Positions 9,004 to 17,833 of a DNA stretch of 64,000 bases are shown one piece after another. The translations under genes were made by a program, and so were the position numbers. The stretch's first letter is position 1, and the number at the start of each line of letters is the position of its first letter. Source of the DNA: Alphaproteobacteria bacterium (GTDB lineage Bacteria; Pseudomonadota; Alphaproteobacteria; Rhizobiales; JAJFHC01). Below the pieces are notes generated by a model, which was not told the DNA's origin, searched no databases, and saw only the letters and a program-made list of their open reading frames with translations. Location of the stretch: assembly GCA_021775805.1 (NCBI GenBank), contig JAJFHD010000090.1, positions 186,001 through 250,000 on the forward strand, in the 5' to 3' direction.

Positions 9004-9723
9004 TCAGTGGTCGCCCTGTGACTGACGCCAGGCCTCGTATTCCGCCTGCGTTGCCGCGTTCATCGGGTAGAGACCTGCAGTCGATCGACCCTCCTGAACC
9101 TTGCTGAGAATCCAGGTTTCCAGTGTCTCCTGTTCGACGGCCGCGTCGGCAACCTCCTGTGCGAGGTTCTGTGGAACCACAACAACCCCGTCCCCATCGG
9201 CGACGACCCAGTCGCCGGGATAGACAGCAATTCCGCCACACGCCACAGGCACGTCGAGGTCGACGGCCTTGTGACGGGTGATACTTGCCGGTGCGGCCGG
9301 TCCCGAACACTGTATCGGCAGACCGACTTCAATCACGGCCTGAGCGTCCCGTACGCCGGCATCGGTAACCACGCCTGCCAGATTGCGCTTCTTGAGGCGT
9401 GCCGCCAGGATATCTCCGAGCATGGCCGCGCCGGCGTCACCGTGGCCATCCATCACAAGGACGCTGCCCTCCGGTGCAATTTCGATTGCCTTGCGCGCCG
9501 GGTATTCAGGATCGGCGTATGTCGCCATGGTATCTTCGTGTTCGCGGCTGGGGACAAACCGCACGGTGAAGGCCTGTCCGCAGAACCTCACCGGCGGAGA
9601 TTCCAGCGGCGAGACACCGCGCATCCACGCAGACCTCAAGCCACGTTTGAACAACTGGGTCATGACCGTCGCTGCCGAAACCTTGGCAAAGGCGTTGCGG
9701 AGGGCGTCGTTGGACTCCGTCAT
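9004..9723 (-). CDS. RraA-type aldolase/decarboxylase family protein
   Basis: Protein of 239 residues of the RraA/HMG-CHA aldolase family. Members include 4-hydroxy-4-methyl-2-oxoglutarate/4-carboxy-4-hydroxy-2-oxoadipate aldolases and oxaloacetate decarboxylases that use a divalent metal. Visible motifs are MDGHGDAGAAMLGDILAARLKK, which holds the pyruvyl and metal region, GVVTDAGVRDA with the catalytic Arg-Asp pair, and GDWVVADGDGVVVVP. A regulatory RraA role (RNase E inhibition) is less likely because this copy is longer and keeps the aldolase motifs. Its start codon overlaps the stop of the upstream flavoprotein gene (TGATG), so the two are translationally coupled. Confidence 0.85.
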   Translation of the reverse strand: MTESNDALRNAFAKVSAATVMTQLFKRGLRSAWMRGVSPLESPPVRFCGQAFTVRFVPSREHEDTMATYADPEYPARKAIEIAPEGSVLVMDGHGDAGAAMLGDILAARLKKRNLAGVVTDAGVRDAQAVIEVGLPIQCSGPAAPASITRHKAVDLDVPVACGGIAVYPGDWVVADGDGVVVVPQNLAQEVADAAVEQETLETWILSKVQEGRSTAGLYPMNAATQAEYEAWRQSQGDH

Positions 9724-10334
9724 CAGTAAAGCACCTCGCGATAGCGTTTAATCATGTCGTCCTGGTCTTCTGCGGGTTCGGTCGAACCGACCTGATCCTT
9801 GATCATCTGTCCCATGGAGGGAAGGGTCGCACGGTCAATTCTGTTTTCCGGATTCCAGATATCTGAGCGCAGGATCGCCTTTGCGCAATGGAGGTACGAC
9901 TCCTGAATGTGAATCAGCAGGATGGTCACCGGGGTTTTCCCATCTACGGCGAACCGCTCTGTCAGCTCTGCGTCATCTCGAATTTGGGCAGTTCCGTGAA
10001 TCCGTAAAACCTCGTCGACCCCCGGTATCATAAACATCAATCCGACGGCGGGATTCTCAAGCAGGTTGGTCATGCTATCCAGCCGATTGTTTCCCGGACG
10101 GTCCGGCAGGGCGAGCGTGGTGTCGTCAATCACCTGCACGAACCCGGGGTTTTCGCCACGCGGCGTTATGTCGGCAGCACCGTCCGAGCCTTGCGTTGAA
10201 AGCACGACAAACGGCGACAGGCCAATGAACCGCACGGAATGCGGTTCCAGCCGGGACATCACTTTGTCAACAGCACGCCCGCTTGGTTGCTTGTAAAGGC
10301 GTCTAAGCTCGTCAACGGTTTCGATTCTGGCCAC
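9723..10334 (-). CDS. PPOX-type FMN-binding flavoprotein (DR2398 family)
   Basis: Protein of 203 residues of the pyridoxamine 5'-phosphate oxidase-like split-barrel group, best matching the DR2398-type flavoproteins. Characteristic blocks are FIGLSPFVVLST, ADITPRGENPGFV, LALPDRPGNNRLDSMTNLLENPAVGLMFMIPG, and HCAKAILRSDIWNPE. These are FMN-binding positions; the substrate of the group is unknown and true pyridoxine phosphate oxidation is unlikely. It overlaps the start of the RraA-type gene by one base, suggesting a two-gene operon in which the flavoprotein may reduce or oxidise an intermediate of the aldolase step (inference). Confidence 0.82.
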   Translation of the reverse strand: MARIETVDELRRLYKQPSGRAVDKVMSRLEPHSVRFIGLSPFVVLSTQGSDGAADITPRGENPGFVQVIDDTTLALPDRPGNNRLDSMTNLLENPAVGLMFMIPGVDEVLRIHGTAQIRDDAELTERFAVDGKTPVTILLIHIQESYLHCAKAILRSDIWNPENRIDRATLPSMGQMIKDQVGSTEPAEDQDDMIKRYREVLY

Positions 10335-10526
10335 GGTGAGTCCTCATCCCAGCGAATGTTGTAAAAAGAGCCGCCTCTATACCAAGCGGTTCCGATTGCC
10401 GCCAAGGAAAACCGTATGACTGTTCTGCGATGTGAGAATTGAAATTGTGAAACCAACCAATTCTGCTAGCCTGAGTTCTGGCTTTGACGGTCGAGGAAAC
10501 CGGCCGCATCCAAACGGGAGAGAAAC

Positions 10527-11687
10527 ATGAAATCGATAGTCAAAATTTGCTCGGGGTTGGCCCTTGTTGCCGCGATTGCCGGACAGACATCCGCTGCAGA
10601 AATGATCACGAAGATCGGAGCCGGAGAAGGCCAGGTAAACATCGTTGCCTGGCCCGGCTACATAGAGCGCGGCGAGACCGACAAGAAGTTCGACTGGGTC
10701 ACCAAATTCGAGGAGAAAACCAGTTGCAAGGTGAACATCAAAACGGCCAACACGTCCGACGAAATGGTCGCGCTGATGAACGAAGGCGGCTTTGACCTGG
10801 TAACAGCATCCGGTGATGCATCGTTACGCCTGATTGCGGGCAAACGTGTGCAACCGGTCAACATCGATCTCATCCCAAGCTGGAAAACTGTAGACGATCG
10901 GTTGAAGAACGCCCCATGGCATACCGTCAACGGAACCCACTACGGAACGCCCTACATGTGGGGACCGAATGTCCTGATGTACAACACCACGGCGTTCAAG
11001 GAAGCGCCGAAGAGCTGGAGCGTGGTGTTTGAGGAAACGACGCTTGGCGACGGCAAGTCGAACAAGGGACGGGTCCAGGCCTATGATGGGCCAATTCACG
11101 TAGCCGACGCGGCAAACTTTCTGATGTTCCACCAGCCGGACCTGGGGATAAAAAGTCCTTACGAATTGAACGAAAAGCAATACAAGGCAGCACTCGATCT
11201 GTTGCGTCAGCAACGCAAACTGGTTTCAAGATACTGGCATGATGCCTTTATCCAGATTGACGACTTCAAGAATGAAGGCGTCGTGGCGTCGGGTTCATGG
11301 CCTTTCCAGGTCAACCTGCTGGCCGGTGACAAGCAGCCCATAAAGTCGACAATCCCTCAGGAGGGCGCCACTGGCTGGGCCGACACGACCATGATGCATG
11401 CCGACGCGGCAAACCCAAACTGCGCCTACATGTGGATGGAACACACCTTGTCCTCCAACTTGCAGAGCGACCTTTCTGTCTGGTTCGGCGCCAACCCGGC
11501 CGTGCCTGCCGCCTGCACTGACGGTCGCGGCATGCAGACCGCAGCCGGGTGCACCACCAACGGCATGGACGATTTCGGCAAGATCAAATTCTGGCAAACG
11601 CCGGTTTCCAAATGCGCGAGCCAGGAGGCGTGTGTACCCTATTACCGTTGGGTGTCGGACTATATCGGTGTGATCGGCGGCCGTTGA
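10527..11687 (+). CDS. ydcS: polyamine-type ABC transporter substrate-binding protein YdcS
   Basis: Protein of 386 residues with a signal peptide (ALVAAIAGQTSAAE). It is close in length and sequence to Escherichia coli YdcS: the N-terminal IVAWPGYIERGETDKKFDWV, DLVTASGDASLRLIAGKRVQP, DGKSNKGRVQAYDGPI, FKNEGVVASGSWPFQ and final DYIGVIGGR blocks all agree with what I recall of that protein. It is a periplasmic binding protein of the spermidine/putrescine (PotD) cluster, and three transporter genes follow in ydcTUV order. GGGAGAGAAAC gives a good ribosome binding site. Ligand is probably a polyamine or a related amine. Confidence 0.9.
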   Translation: MKSIVKICSGLALVAAIAGQTSAAEMITKIGAGEGQVNIVAWPGYIERGETDKKFDWVTKFEEKTSCKVNIKTANTSDEMVALMNEGGFDLVTASGDASLRLIAGKRVQPVNIDLIPSWKTVDDRLKNAPWHTVNGTHYGTPYMWGPNVLMYNTTAFKEAPKSWSVVFEETTLGDGKSNKGRVQAYDGPIHVADAANFLMFHQPDLGIKSPYELNEKQYKAALDLLRQQRKLVSRYWHDAFIQIDDFKNEGVVASGSWPFQVNLLAGDKQPIKSTIPQEGATGWADTTMMHADAANPNCAYMWMEHTLSSNLQSDLSVWFGANPAVPAACTDGRGMQTAAGCTTNGMDDFGKIKFWQTPVSKCASQEACVPYYRWVSDYIGVIGGR

Positions 11688-11717
11688 TCACATCACCTCT
11701 CTTGTTCTGAATTCATT

Positions 11718-11748
11718 CAGCGTCCGCCGGATGTTGCGGCGGACGCTG
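11718..11748 (+). promoter_or_regulatory. strong intergenic hairpin between ydcS and ydcT
   Basis: A perfect 12-base-pair inverted repeat (CAGCGTCCGCCG and its complement, loop of seven bases) sits 30 bases after the ydcS stop and 15 bases before the ydcT start. No strong T-run follows (TTACAGGTTTT), so it is more likely a partial terminator or 3'-end stabiliser than a full stop. Such hairpins commonly raise binding-protein mRNA above membrane-component mRNA. The structure is seen directly; the role is inferred. Confidence 0.65.
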
Positions 11749-11762
11749 TTACAGGTTTTGCC

Positions 11763-12755
11763 ATGACGACAGCTGTCCTGTTTTCAAAGGTCTCGCGACA
11801 CTTCGGACAGGTCCGCGCCATTGACGGAATCGACCTGAAGATCCGCGAAGGTGAATTCTTCGCCATGCTCGGCCCCTCCGGTTCAGGCAAGACGACGTGT
11901 TTGCGTCTGATCGCCGGGTTCGAGCAACCGACGGCAGGTCATATCGAGATTTTCGGCGCTACCGCCGAAGGCACGCCACCCTACCGGCGCAGTGTCAATA
12001 CCGTGTTCCAGGATTACGCCCTGTTTCCTCATTTGACCGTTGCCCACAATGTGGCTTACGGGCTGATGATCAAAGGCGTCGGCAAAACCGAACGCCTTGC
12101 CTCTGCTGAAGACGCTCTTGAACTGGTGAAACTTCCCGGATATGGCGCCCGTCGGCCAGGCGAACTATCCGGCGGTCAACGCCAACGTGTGGCGCTGGCG
12201 CGCGCGCTTGTGAACAAGCCCAAGGTGCTTCTGCTCGACGAACCGCTAGGCGCTCTGGATCTGAAGCTGCGCGAACAAATGCAGGAAGAACTTAAGCTGC
12301 TCCAAAAAAGCCTGGGCATCACATTCGTTTTTGTGACCCATGATCAGGGCGAAGCGCTTTCTATGGCGGATCGTGTGGCGGTGTTCAACGACGGCCAAAT
12401 CATTCAGACCGGCACCCCTGAAGACATCTACCAGCGCCCCAACACAAGGTTTGTTGCCGATTTTGTCGGTTCCTCGAATGTCGTGCCCGCTGGTTTTGCG
12501 GGCAAAGGACAGTCTGAAGAACGCGAATGGGCAAGCCTGAGGCCGGAAGCCGTGCGGCTGGTGGCCAGCGGCGGCCGCGAAGCCAAAGTCGTTTCACGCA
12601 ATTATCTGGGCGGGCTTACCCGTCTTGGTCTTGAACTCGATGGCGTTCGCCTCAGCGCTGTGGCGCCATCGACCGAGGCGTTGCCAAACGAAGGCGACAC
12701 GGTCCGGGTCGACTGGAGCTTGGAAGATGTTCAGATCATGGCTGCGGAGACATGA
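11763..12755 (+). CDS. ydcT: ABC transporter ATP-binding protein YdcT
   Basis: Protein of 330 residues, the ATPase of the YdcSTUV importer. It has Walker A (GPSGSGKT, residues 37-44), the Q-loop (FQDYALFPH), signature LSGGQRQR starting at residue 135, Walker B with the catalytic Glu (VLLLDEPLGALD) and the switch His (VTHDQGEAL). A C-terminal TOBE/OB domain typical of PotA-like proteins follows from about residue 240. Its stop overlaps the start of ydcU by four bases (ATGA), indicating coupled translation. Confidence 0.92.
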   Translation: MTTAVLFSKVSRHFGQVRAIDGIDLKIREGEFFAMLGPSGSGKTTCLRLIAGFEQPTAGHIEIFGATAEGTPPYRRSVNTVFQDYALFPHLTVAHNVAYGLMIKGVGKTERLASAEDALELVKLPGYGARRPGELSGGQRQRVALARALVNKPKVLLLDEPLGALDLKLREQMQEELKLLQKSLGITFVFVTHDQGEALSMADRVAVFNDGQIIQTGTPEDIYQRPNTRFVADFVGSSNVVPAGFAGKGQSEEREWASLRPEAVRLVASGGREAKVVSRNYLGGLTRLGLELDGVRLSAVAPSTEALPNEGDTVRVDWSLEDVQIMAAET

Positions 12756-13699
12756 GCTCCCGAAACACGGCAATCGTCTCAGGACGGGCAGGGGTCGCCG
12801 GAACTCTGTCTGATGCCATCTGGCGCAATCCGCGCATGTTTCTCTTTTTGCTTCTCCTGCCGCCGGTGCTCTGGCTTGGCATCGTCTACCTCGGTTCATT
12901 GTTCGCCTTGCTTGTGCAAAGTTTTTACGCGATCGATGAATTCACGGGTCTTGTGAAGCATGAGTTTACACTCAAGACCTATGGCGAACTGCTGATCCCC
13001 GCCAATCTCGACATTATCGTGCGCACTGTTTCCATGGCAGCCGTGGTGACGGTCGCTGCAGCCATTGTCGCTTTTCCAATTGCTTATTATGCGGCACGCT
13101 ACGCAACCGGAAAATGGAAGGCGGTCTTCTACCTCGGCATCATGCTGCCGCTGTGGTCGAGTTACCTGGTCAAGATCTATGCCTGGAAGCTCATCCTTGC
13201 CAAGGAAGGCATCTTGAATTGGCTGTTTGCCAAACTGCACCTCACATGGTTGCTGGAGGCGGTGTTGGCCATCCCGATCATCGGCGGCAATTCTTTGTCG
13301 GTCAGCTACACCGGAACCTGTCTGGTGTTTCTCTATGTCTGGCTGCCGTTCATGATTTTGCCAATGCAGGCAGCGCTGGAAAGGGTGCCGGCAAACCTGC
13401 TCGAGGCCTCGTCCGATCTCGGTGGCCAACCCTTCCAGACGTTCCGGCACGTCCTGTTGCCGCTTGCGCTGCCCGGCGTGATCGCCGGATCGATCTTCAC
13501 GTTCTCCCTGACGCTCGGCGACTACATCATTCCGCAAATCATCGGATCGTCCAGGCTGTTCATCGGTCAGGCGGTCTATGCCCATCAAGGCACCGCCGGC
13601 AACATCCCGCTTGCAGCAGCCTTTACCGTCGTGCCGATCGTCATCATGGGCTTCTATCTCGCGATGGCCAAGAGGCAGGGAGCATTTGATGCCCTCTGA
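12752..13699 (+). CDS. ydcU: ABC transporter permease YdcU
   Basis: Protein of 315 residues with six predicted membrane segments, beginning with [29 protein letters not shown]. The cytoplasmic EAA loop ([28 protein letters not shown]) docks with the ATPase. Length and order match the first permease of the ydcSTUV operon. The start overlaps ydcT by four bases, and the end overlaps the ydcV start. Confidence 0.9.
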   Translation: MSSRNTAIVSGRAGVAGTLSDAIWRNPRMFLFLLLLPPVLWLGIVYLGSLFALLVQSFYAIDEFTGLVKHEFTLKTYGELLIPANLDIIVRTVSMAAVVTVAAAIVAFPIAYYAARYATGKWKAVFYLGIMLPLWSSYLVKIYAWKLILAKEGILNWLFAKLHLTWLLEAVLAIPIIGGNSLSVSYTGTCLVFLYVWLPFMILPMQAALERVPANLLEASSDLGGQPFQTFRHVLLPLALPGVIAGSIFTFSLTLGDYIIPQIIGSSRLFIGQAVYAHQGTAGNIPLAAAFTVVPIVIMGFYLAMAKRQGAFDAL

Positions 13700-14504
13700 T
13701 CGAAACAACAGAGCGCCGCTTGGTCTGAAGATCGCAGCTGCAGCTGGCCTGTTGTTTCTTCATCTGCCGATCTTGCTGATATTCGTTTACGCCTTCACCA
13801 CAGAAGAAAAGAGCTATCAGTGGCCCCCACCGGGGCTGACAATCAAATGGTTTGCGGTTGCCTGGGGCCGTCCGGACGTCTGGGACGCGCTGGCTCTTTC
13901 GGTGAAAGTAGCCTCTATTTCGACGGCGATTGCCCTGGTTTTGGGAACGCTGTGTGCCGCTGCGGTGTCGCGTTCAAAATTCTTTGGCCGGGAGGCGATT
14001 TCTCTCCTCGTGATCCTGCCCATAGCATTGCCGGGAATTATCACAGGTATCGCCCTGCGCTCTGCCTTCAATCTGGCCGAGGTGCCATTCTCCGTTTGGA
14101 CCATTATTCTGGGGCATGCCACGTTCTGTGTCGTGGTTGTCTACAACAACGCCGTCGCCCGTTTCCGGCGCACGTCGGCCTCCCTGATCGATGCCTCAAT
14201 GGATCTCGGCGCAGACGGTTTCCAGACGTTCCGGTTTGTCATCCTGCCTAACATCGCGACCGCCTTGCTGGCCGGCGGCATGCTCGCCTTCGCTCTGTCT
14301 TTTGACGAGGTGATCGTCACCACCTTTACAGCCGGCCAACAGACCACCTTGCCGATCTGGATGCTGGAGGAACTTGTCCGCCCGCGTCAGAGACCGGTGA
14401 CGAATGTTGTCGCGATGGTGGTCGTGGTCGTGACGTTTCTCCCGATACTCGCTGCCTATTACCTAACTCGAAATGGAGATCAGGTGTCTGGACATGGCAA
14501 ATAG
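13689..14504 (+). CDS. ydcV: ABC transporter permease YdcV
   Basis: Protein of 271 residues, second permease of the importer. It has six predicted membrane segments and an EAA loop ([24 protein letters not shown]). The frame is open from 13578, but family length and the GGCAGGGAGC ribosome binding site support the ATG at 13689, giving an 11-base overlap with ydcU. It is the last gene of the operon; the next gene is convergent. The C-terminal end (YYLTRNGDQ) is typical of PotC/YdcV proteins. Confidence 0.9.
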   Translation: MPSDRNNRAPLGLKIAAAAGLLFLHLPILLIFVYAFTTEEKSYQWPPPGLTIKWFAVAWGRPDVWDALALSVKVASISTAIALVLGTLCAAAVSRSKFFGREAISLLVILPIALPGIITGIALRSAFNLAEVPFSVWTIILGHATFCVVVVYNNAVARFRRTSASLIDASMDLGADGFQTFRFVILPNIATALLAGGMLAFALSFDEVIVTTFTAGQQTTLPIWMLEELVRPRQRPVTNVVAMVVVVVTFLPILAAYYLTRNGDQVSGHGK

Positions 14505-14546
14505 GGTAACGTCGTCCTGCCTGGCCACCATGCCGTGTGGTTCGTT

Positions 14547-15071
14547 TTACTGTGAATGACCGCTGTGGTCCGGTCCGCTGGCGCCGATGGAGCCCACGGG
14601 CACCATGATGTCAACCGATCCCGCTTTTTCAAAGGTAAGAGTCACCGTGATCAACTGACCCTTCTTGAGAGCCTTGCTCAAACCGAACATCATGAGGTGA
14701 TGACCGCCGGGTTTGAGCATCGCCATGCCGTTCGCGGGAATATCGAGAGAGTCGACCTTGCGCATCTGCATGACGCCATCGGTCATTGTGTGGGTGTGAA
14801 TTTCAATCCGTTCGGCAATCGGGCTCGACGCCGACTTCAGGGTGTCACTCTGGCTACCCATGTTGTGAATCATGGCGTACGTGACGCCGGGACGATTCGA
14901 GATTGTCGCACGGCCCCACGGATCCTTGATGACGATTGACCCTGACTTGAATTCAGCCGCCGCCAGGAAAACTGACGATGTGGAAAGAACGAGAACAGCC
15001 AGAAGAACCTGAACTATAAACTTTGGCACGACAAGAAAGCTCCATCTGTTGGAAACAACTGCAACACTCAT
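14547..15071 (-). CDS. periplasmic PCu(A)C copper chaperone
   Basis: Protein of 174 residues with an N-terminal membrane segment or signal peptide (VQVLLAVLVLSTSSVFLAAAE). It carries the copper-binding H(M)x10Mx21HxM-type pattern of PCu(A)C/DUF461 proteins: IEIHTHTMTDGVMQMRKVDSL followed by MLKPGGHHLMMFGL. It also has the conserved DPWGRATISNRPGVTYAMIHN start of the domain. A His-rich tail (GPDHSGHSQ) may bind extra metal. The family delivers Cu(I) to the CuA or CuB site of cytochrome oxidases, often with a Sco protein, which is not present here. Confidence 0.88.
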   Translation of the reverse strand: MSVAVVSNRWSFLVVPKFIVQVLLAVLVLSTSSVFLAAAEFKSGSIVIKDPWGRATISNRPGVTYAMIHNMGSQSDTLKSASSPIAERIEIHTHTMTDGVMQMRKVDSLDIPANGMAMLKPGGHHLMMFGLSKALKKGQLITVTLTFEKAGSVDIMVPVGSIGASGPDHSGHSQ

Positions 15072-15143
15072 TCCCCATACTATTGGTGCGAAGGGACCAT
15101 TGAAATCGCAATGCGGTGCCGGCCATGCGGTTCATGCGCGCGG

Positions 15144-15998
15144 TCAGAATACACCGATGCCTGAGAGATTCGCCTGCCGGTCGATTTCGTCGAGCGCCAG
15201 GGGAAGGTCGAAGTGGTTGTACCCCTCGTAAATGGCAAGGCTGGTCCGGACCCCCTGCTTTTCCAGATGGGCGCGATAAGCATCCGACTGCCGGTGGAAC
15301 TCCGGCGTCTCGTTGCGCCCGACGGCAATATGTGTCGGACAGGGCGAGATGACCTTGCGAAACAGCGGACTCCAGGCCATGGCATTGAATTCCGACAATT
15401 GAAGCGGCTCGTTGATATAGGTATGTCGGATCGGTCGGATGTCGAAAATACCGCTGATCATGAGAGCCGATTTTATGGGCAGGATCATTTCGGATTCGTC
15501 CGATCCCGGTGTGCTCAAAACCATGGCAAGCAAATGGGCGCCGGCACTGTGGCCGGACACACTGATTTGTTGAGGATCAACGCCAAGCAGCTCATGGCGG
15601 TTGGCAAGCCACTGGATTGCAGTCCTGCATTCCTCGACCATCTGCTCGATCGTCGCGTGCGGCGCAAGGGTGTAGTTAAGGACCGCATGCGCAATGCCTC
15701 GTTCGGTCAGCCAGGGTACCATGATTGCCGATTGCTTGTGGTTGAGTTCCTGCCAGTAGCCACCGTGGATGAAGATGTGAAGCGGAGAAGGTTCGGGGCG
15801 GCCGGATCTGAAAAAATCAAGGACCTGACCCTTTTGTGCACCATATGCCAGATCGGCATTGAACAGGGGCGATTGCCGAGCCTGGGCACTCAATTGCGAA
15901 TACAGTGTCAGGTAGCGCGAGGCATCACCCTCAATCATCGAGCTAGGGGAGTATTCGCGCTCCAGGTCGTCGACCGACATGTTGTCATAATCCGTCAT
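15144..15998 (-). CDS. alpha/beta-hydrolase kynurenine formamidase (arylformamidase)
   Basis: Protein of 284 residues. It has the oxyanion motif HGGYWQEL typical of arylformamidases of the AFMID type, the nucleophile elbow VSGHSAGAHL (Ser), and a C-terminal catalytic His in EGYNHFDLP. It would hydrolyse N-formyl-L-kynurenine to kynurenine and formate. The gene starts three bases after kynA stops, which is strong contextual support. It is not the unrelated cyclase-type KynB, so I give no symbol. The upstream partner supplies its substrate. Confidence 0.88.
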   Translation of the reverse strand: MTDYDNMSVDDLEREYSPSSMIEGDASRYLTLYSQLSAQARQSPLFNADLAYGAQKGQVLDFFRSGRPEPSPLHIFIHGGYWQELNHKQSAIMVPWLTERGIAHAVLNYTLAPHATIEQMVEECRTAIQWLANRHELLGVDPQQISVSGHSAGAHLLAMVLSTPGSDESEMILPIKSALMISGIFDIRPIRHTYINEPLQLSEFNAMAWSPLFRKVISPCPTHIAVGRNETPEFHRQSDAYRAHLEKQGVRTSLAIYEGYNHFDLPLALDEIDRQANLSGIGVF

Positions 15999-16001
15999 GT
16001 C

Positions 16002-16889
16002 CTATCCCGTCCCGAGCAGCGTATTGCGCACATCGTAAAGGTCGTGAAAGAACCGAAGGTTGAGGGCGGCCTTGAGGTAGCCGACGCCCGAAGACCCGCC
16101 TGTGCCTTTCTGATGACCAATGATCCTTTCGACTGCAGAAGCGTGATCGAACCTCCAGCGTTGGAACAAGCCCTCCACGTCCATGAGAATTTCCCCCAGT
16201 TCGTACAAATCCCAATGCGCATGGGGGTCGCTGTAAATCTGACGCCAGATTTCCAGTACCGACGGGTCGCCGCCATAGGGTTCGCGCCGGTCACGGTTCA
16301 GAAGTTCCTGAGGAACGCCAAACCCCCGGTCACTTAACAGCTGCAGCAGGGCATCATAGATCGACGGCGCCACCAACGCCTGCGACAGAATTCCATGAGC
16401 CTTTGGATCATGGGCATGCACATCCAGATGGCCGGCATCCTTGTTTCCAAGAATGAACTCCACCCGTCTGTAACCCCAACTTTGAAATCCGGACGACTGT
16501 CCCAAAGCGTGGCGAAAGCTCTTGTAGTCTGCCGTCGTCATGGTCAGCAGAACTTTCCAGGCACTGATCAGCTGCTCCTCTATGGCTTTTACCCTGGAGA
16601 AACACTTTTGACAGGATCTGAGTTCATCCTTCTGGATGTGCTGGCGGGCATGTTCGAGTTCAGAATAGAGGAGTTTCAGCCACAACTCGCTGACCTGATG
16701 TATCATGATGAACAGCAGTTCGTCCCGCTGCGGTGGATCCTGGAACGTTTTCTGGAGTTCCAGCAAGACGTCAAGCTGCAGAAAGTCACTGTACGTCTGG
16801 CGCTCACCATCCGGCATGAAACAAGAGGTAATGCCGGTTTCGGTGTCCCGTTTTAACGGCGGGCGTCCGGAATTTGGATTTTCCGACAT
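16002..16889 (-). CDS. kynA: tryptophan 2,3-dioxygenase
   Basis: Protein of 295 residues matching tryptophan 2,3-dioxygenase across its length. It has the N-terminal TYSDFLQLDVLLELQKTF block, DELLFIMIHQVSELWLKLLYSELEHA containing the distal His, the SSGFQSWGYRRVEFILGN region, and the C-terminal GGSSGVGYLKAAL loop that closes over the indole ring. It is a heme enzyme that opens the indole ring to give N-formylkynurenine. The first 25 residues vary from the core family. It heads a two-gene operon with the formamidase; kynU or kmo genes are not seen in the window. Confidence 0.95.
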   Translation of the reverse strand: MSENPNSGRPPLKRDTETGITSCFMPDGERQTYSDFLQLDVLLELQKTFQDPPQRDELLFIMIHQVSELWLKLLYSELEHARQHIQKDELRSCQKCFSRVKAIEEQLISAWKVLLTMTTADYKSFRHALGQSSGFQSWGYRRVEFILGNKDAGHLDVHAHDPKAHGILSQALVAPSIYDALLQLLSDRGFGVPQELLNRDRREPYGGDPSVLEIWRQIYSDPHAHWDLYELGEILMDVEGLFQRWRFDHASAVERIIGHQKGTGGSSGVGYLKAALNLRFFHDLYDVRNTLLGTG

Positions 16890-17088
16890 CGTCTGATCTG
16901 AATCTCACAAAATCTTGGAACTCAATACTGATTCTAAAGTACAAATTACCATAAGATGCCGCGACCACCTGTTGGCAAAATTATTTCATGACTTTTTGTT
17001 GAAAGGCGGAGAATCAAACCACCCCTTGGATTGACGCAATTTTGCACCAGTTTGTGTCATAGGTTTCGGTAGTCAGAAGGAGATTCCG

Positions 17089-17481
17089 ATGTTTGCCAGG
17101 ACAATATTTGCGGTGTTTGTGGCGGCGGCCGTTCTCGTACCATTGTTCGGTTTATCGCAGCCGGTCGATGCCCGCGCCAACGAACGCAACGGTGTATATG
17201 CCGTCAAAGGCAACGAATTCATCATTCGCAAGAGCCGGCATGGCAGCCGCATTCGGCTCCGTGCCTACCGAAAGGTGGGTTATCTTTGGGAAAGGTATGG
17301 CAGTGTTTCGATACCGATTGATCGTATCAAGCAGGCCCGTGCAAGAGTCCTCAGCGGCAAAGGAGGGAGCATTACGGAAAGGATCTACTTTGGCGGCCGT
17401 CTGTTGGGTTACTCCGATATAGATGTCGAGGACCCTATCAACAGGTTTATTCCAAATAACCGGCGTTCCTACGGTTACTGA
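17089..17481 (+). CDS. small exported basic protein
   Basis: Protein of 130 residues with a signal peptide (FAVFVAAAVLVPLFGLSQPVDARA) and a basic, beta-rich mature domain (IIRKSRHGSRIRLRAYRKVGYLWERYGSVSIPI). The ribosome binding site AGAAGGAGATT just upstream fixes the start. No catalytic motif or known family recognised. A periplasmic location is inferred from the signal. Confidence 0.65.
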   Translation: MFARTIFAVFVAAAVLVPLFGLSQPVDARANERNGVYAVKGNEFIIRKSRHGSRIRLRAYRKVGYLWERYGSVSIPIDRIKQARARVLSGKGGSITERIYFGGRLLGYSDIDVEDPINRFIPNNRRSYGY

Positions 17482-17833
17482 GTCCTATCGGACACTTGGC
17501 CATTGATCTGGTTGCACGTGTGCTCGGCGGGCACGGATTCTGCCATCGTGACCGATCGGGCCAAATTCGTCCCATCGTCCGGAATAGGTGGATTTGTCGG
17601 CGATCCAGCCCAAATGTCTCATTGGGCCACCCACGAGAGATGTGCTACATCGTGATCAATTGGCGTTGGTTGGTCCCGGTCAAATCGGTTCGCCAATCAA
17701 CAAGGTAACAAGAACACGAAGAAGACCACGTCTACCGGATTTTGCACAACAGATTTGCCGCGGCCGTTCTGTGTCGTCTGCATTTGTGCATTACTGGGGG
17801 TGAAGGGATTCGATCTACTGGGGAAAGACATCT
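17482..17833. other. 352-base intergenic region, nothing clear
   Basis: Between two plus-strand genes. No convincing open frame, tRNA, strong terminator or repeat is visible. It presumably contains the promoter of the monooxygenase gene. The T-rich runs are too short to call a terminator. Confidence 0.45.

Noticed and set aside
15213-16337. 374-residue open frame on the plus strand
   Set aside because: Antisense to the formamidase and kynA, both clear family members.
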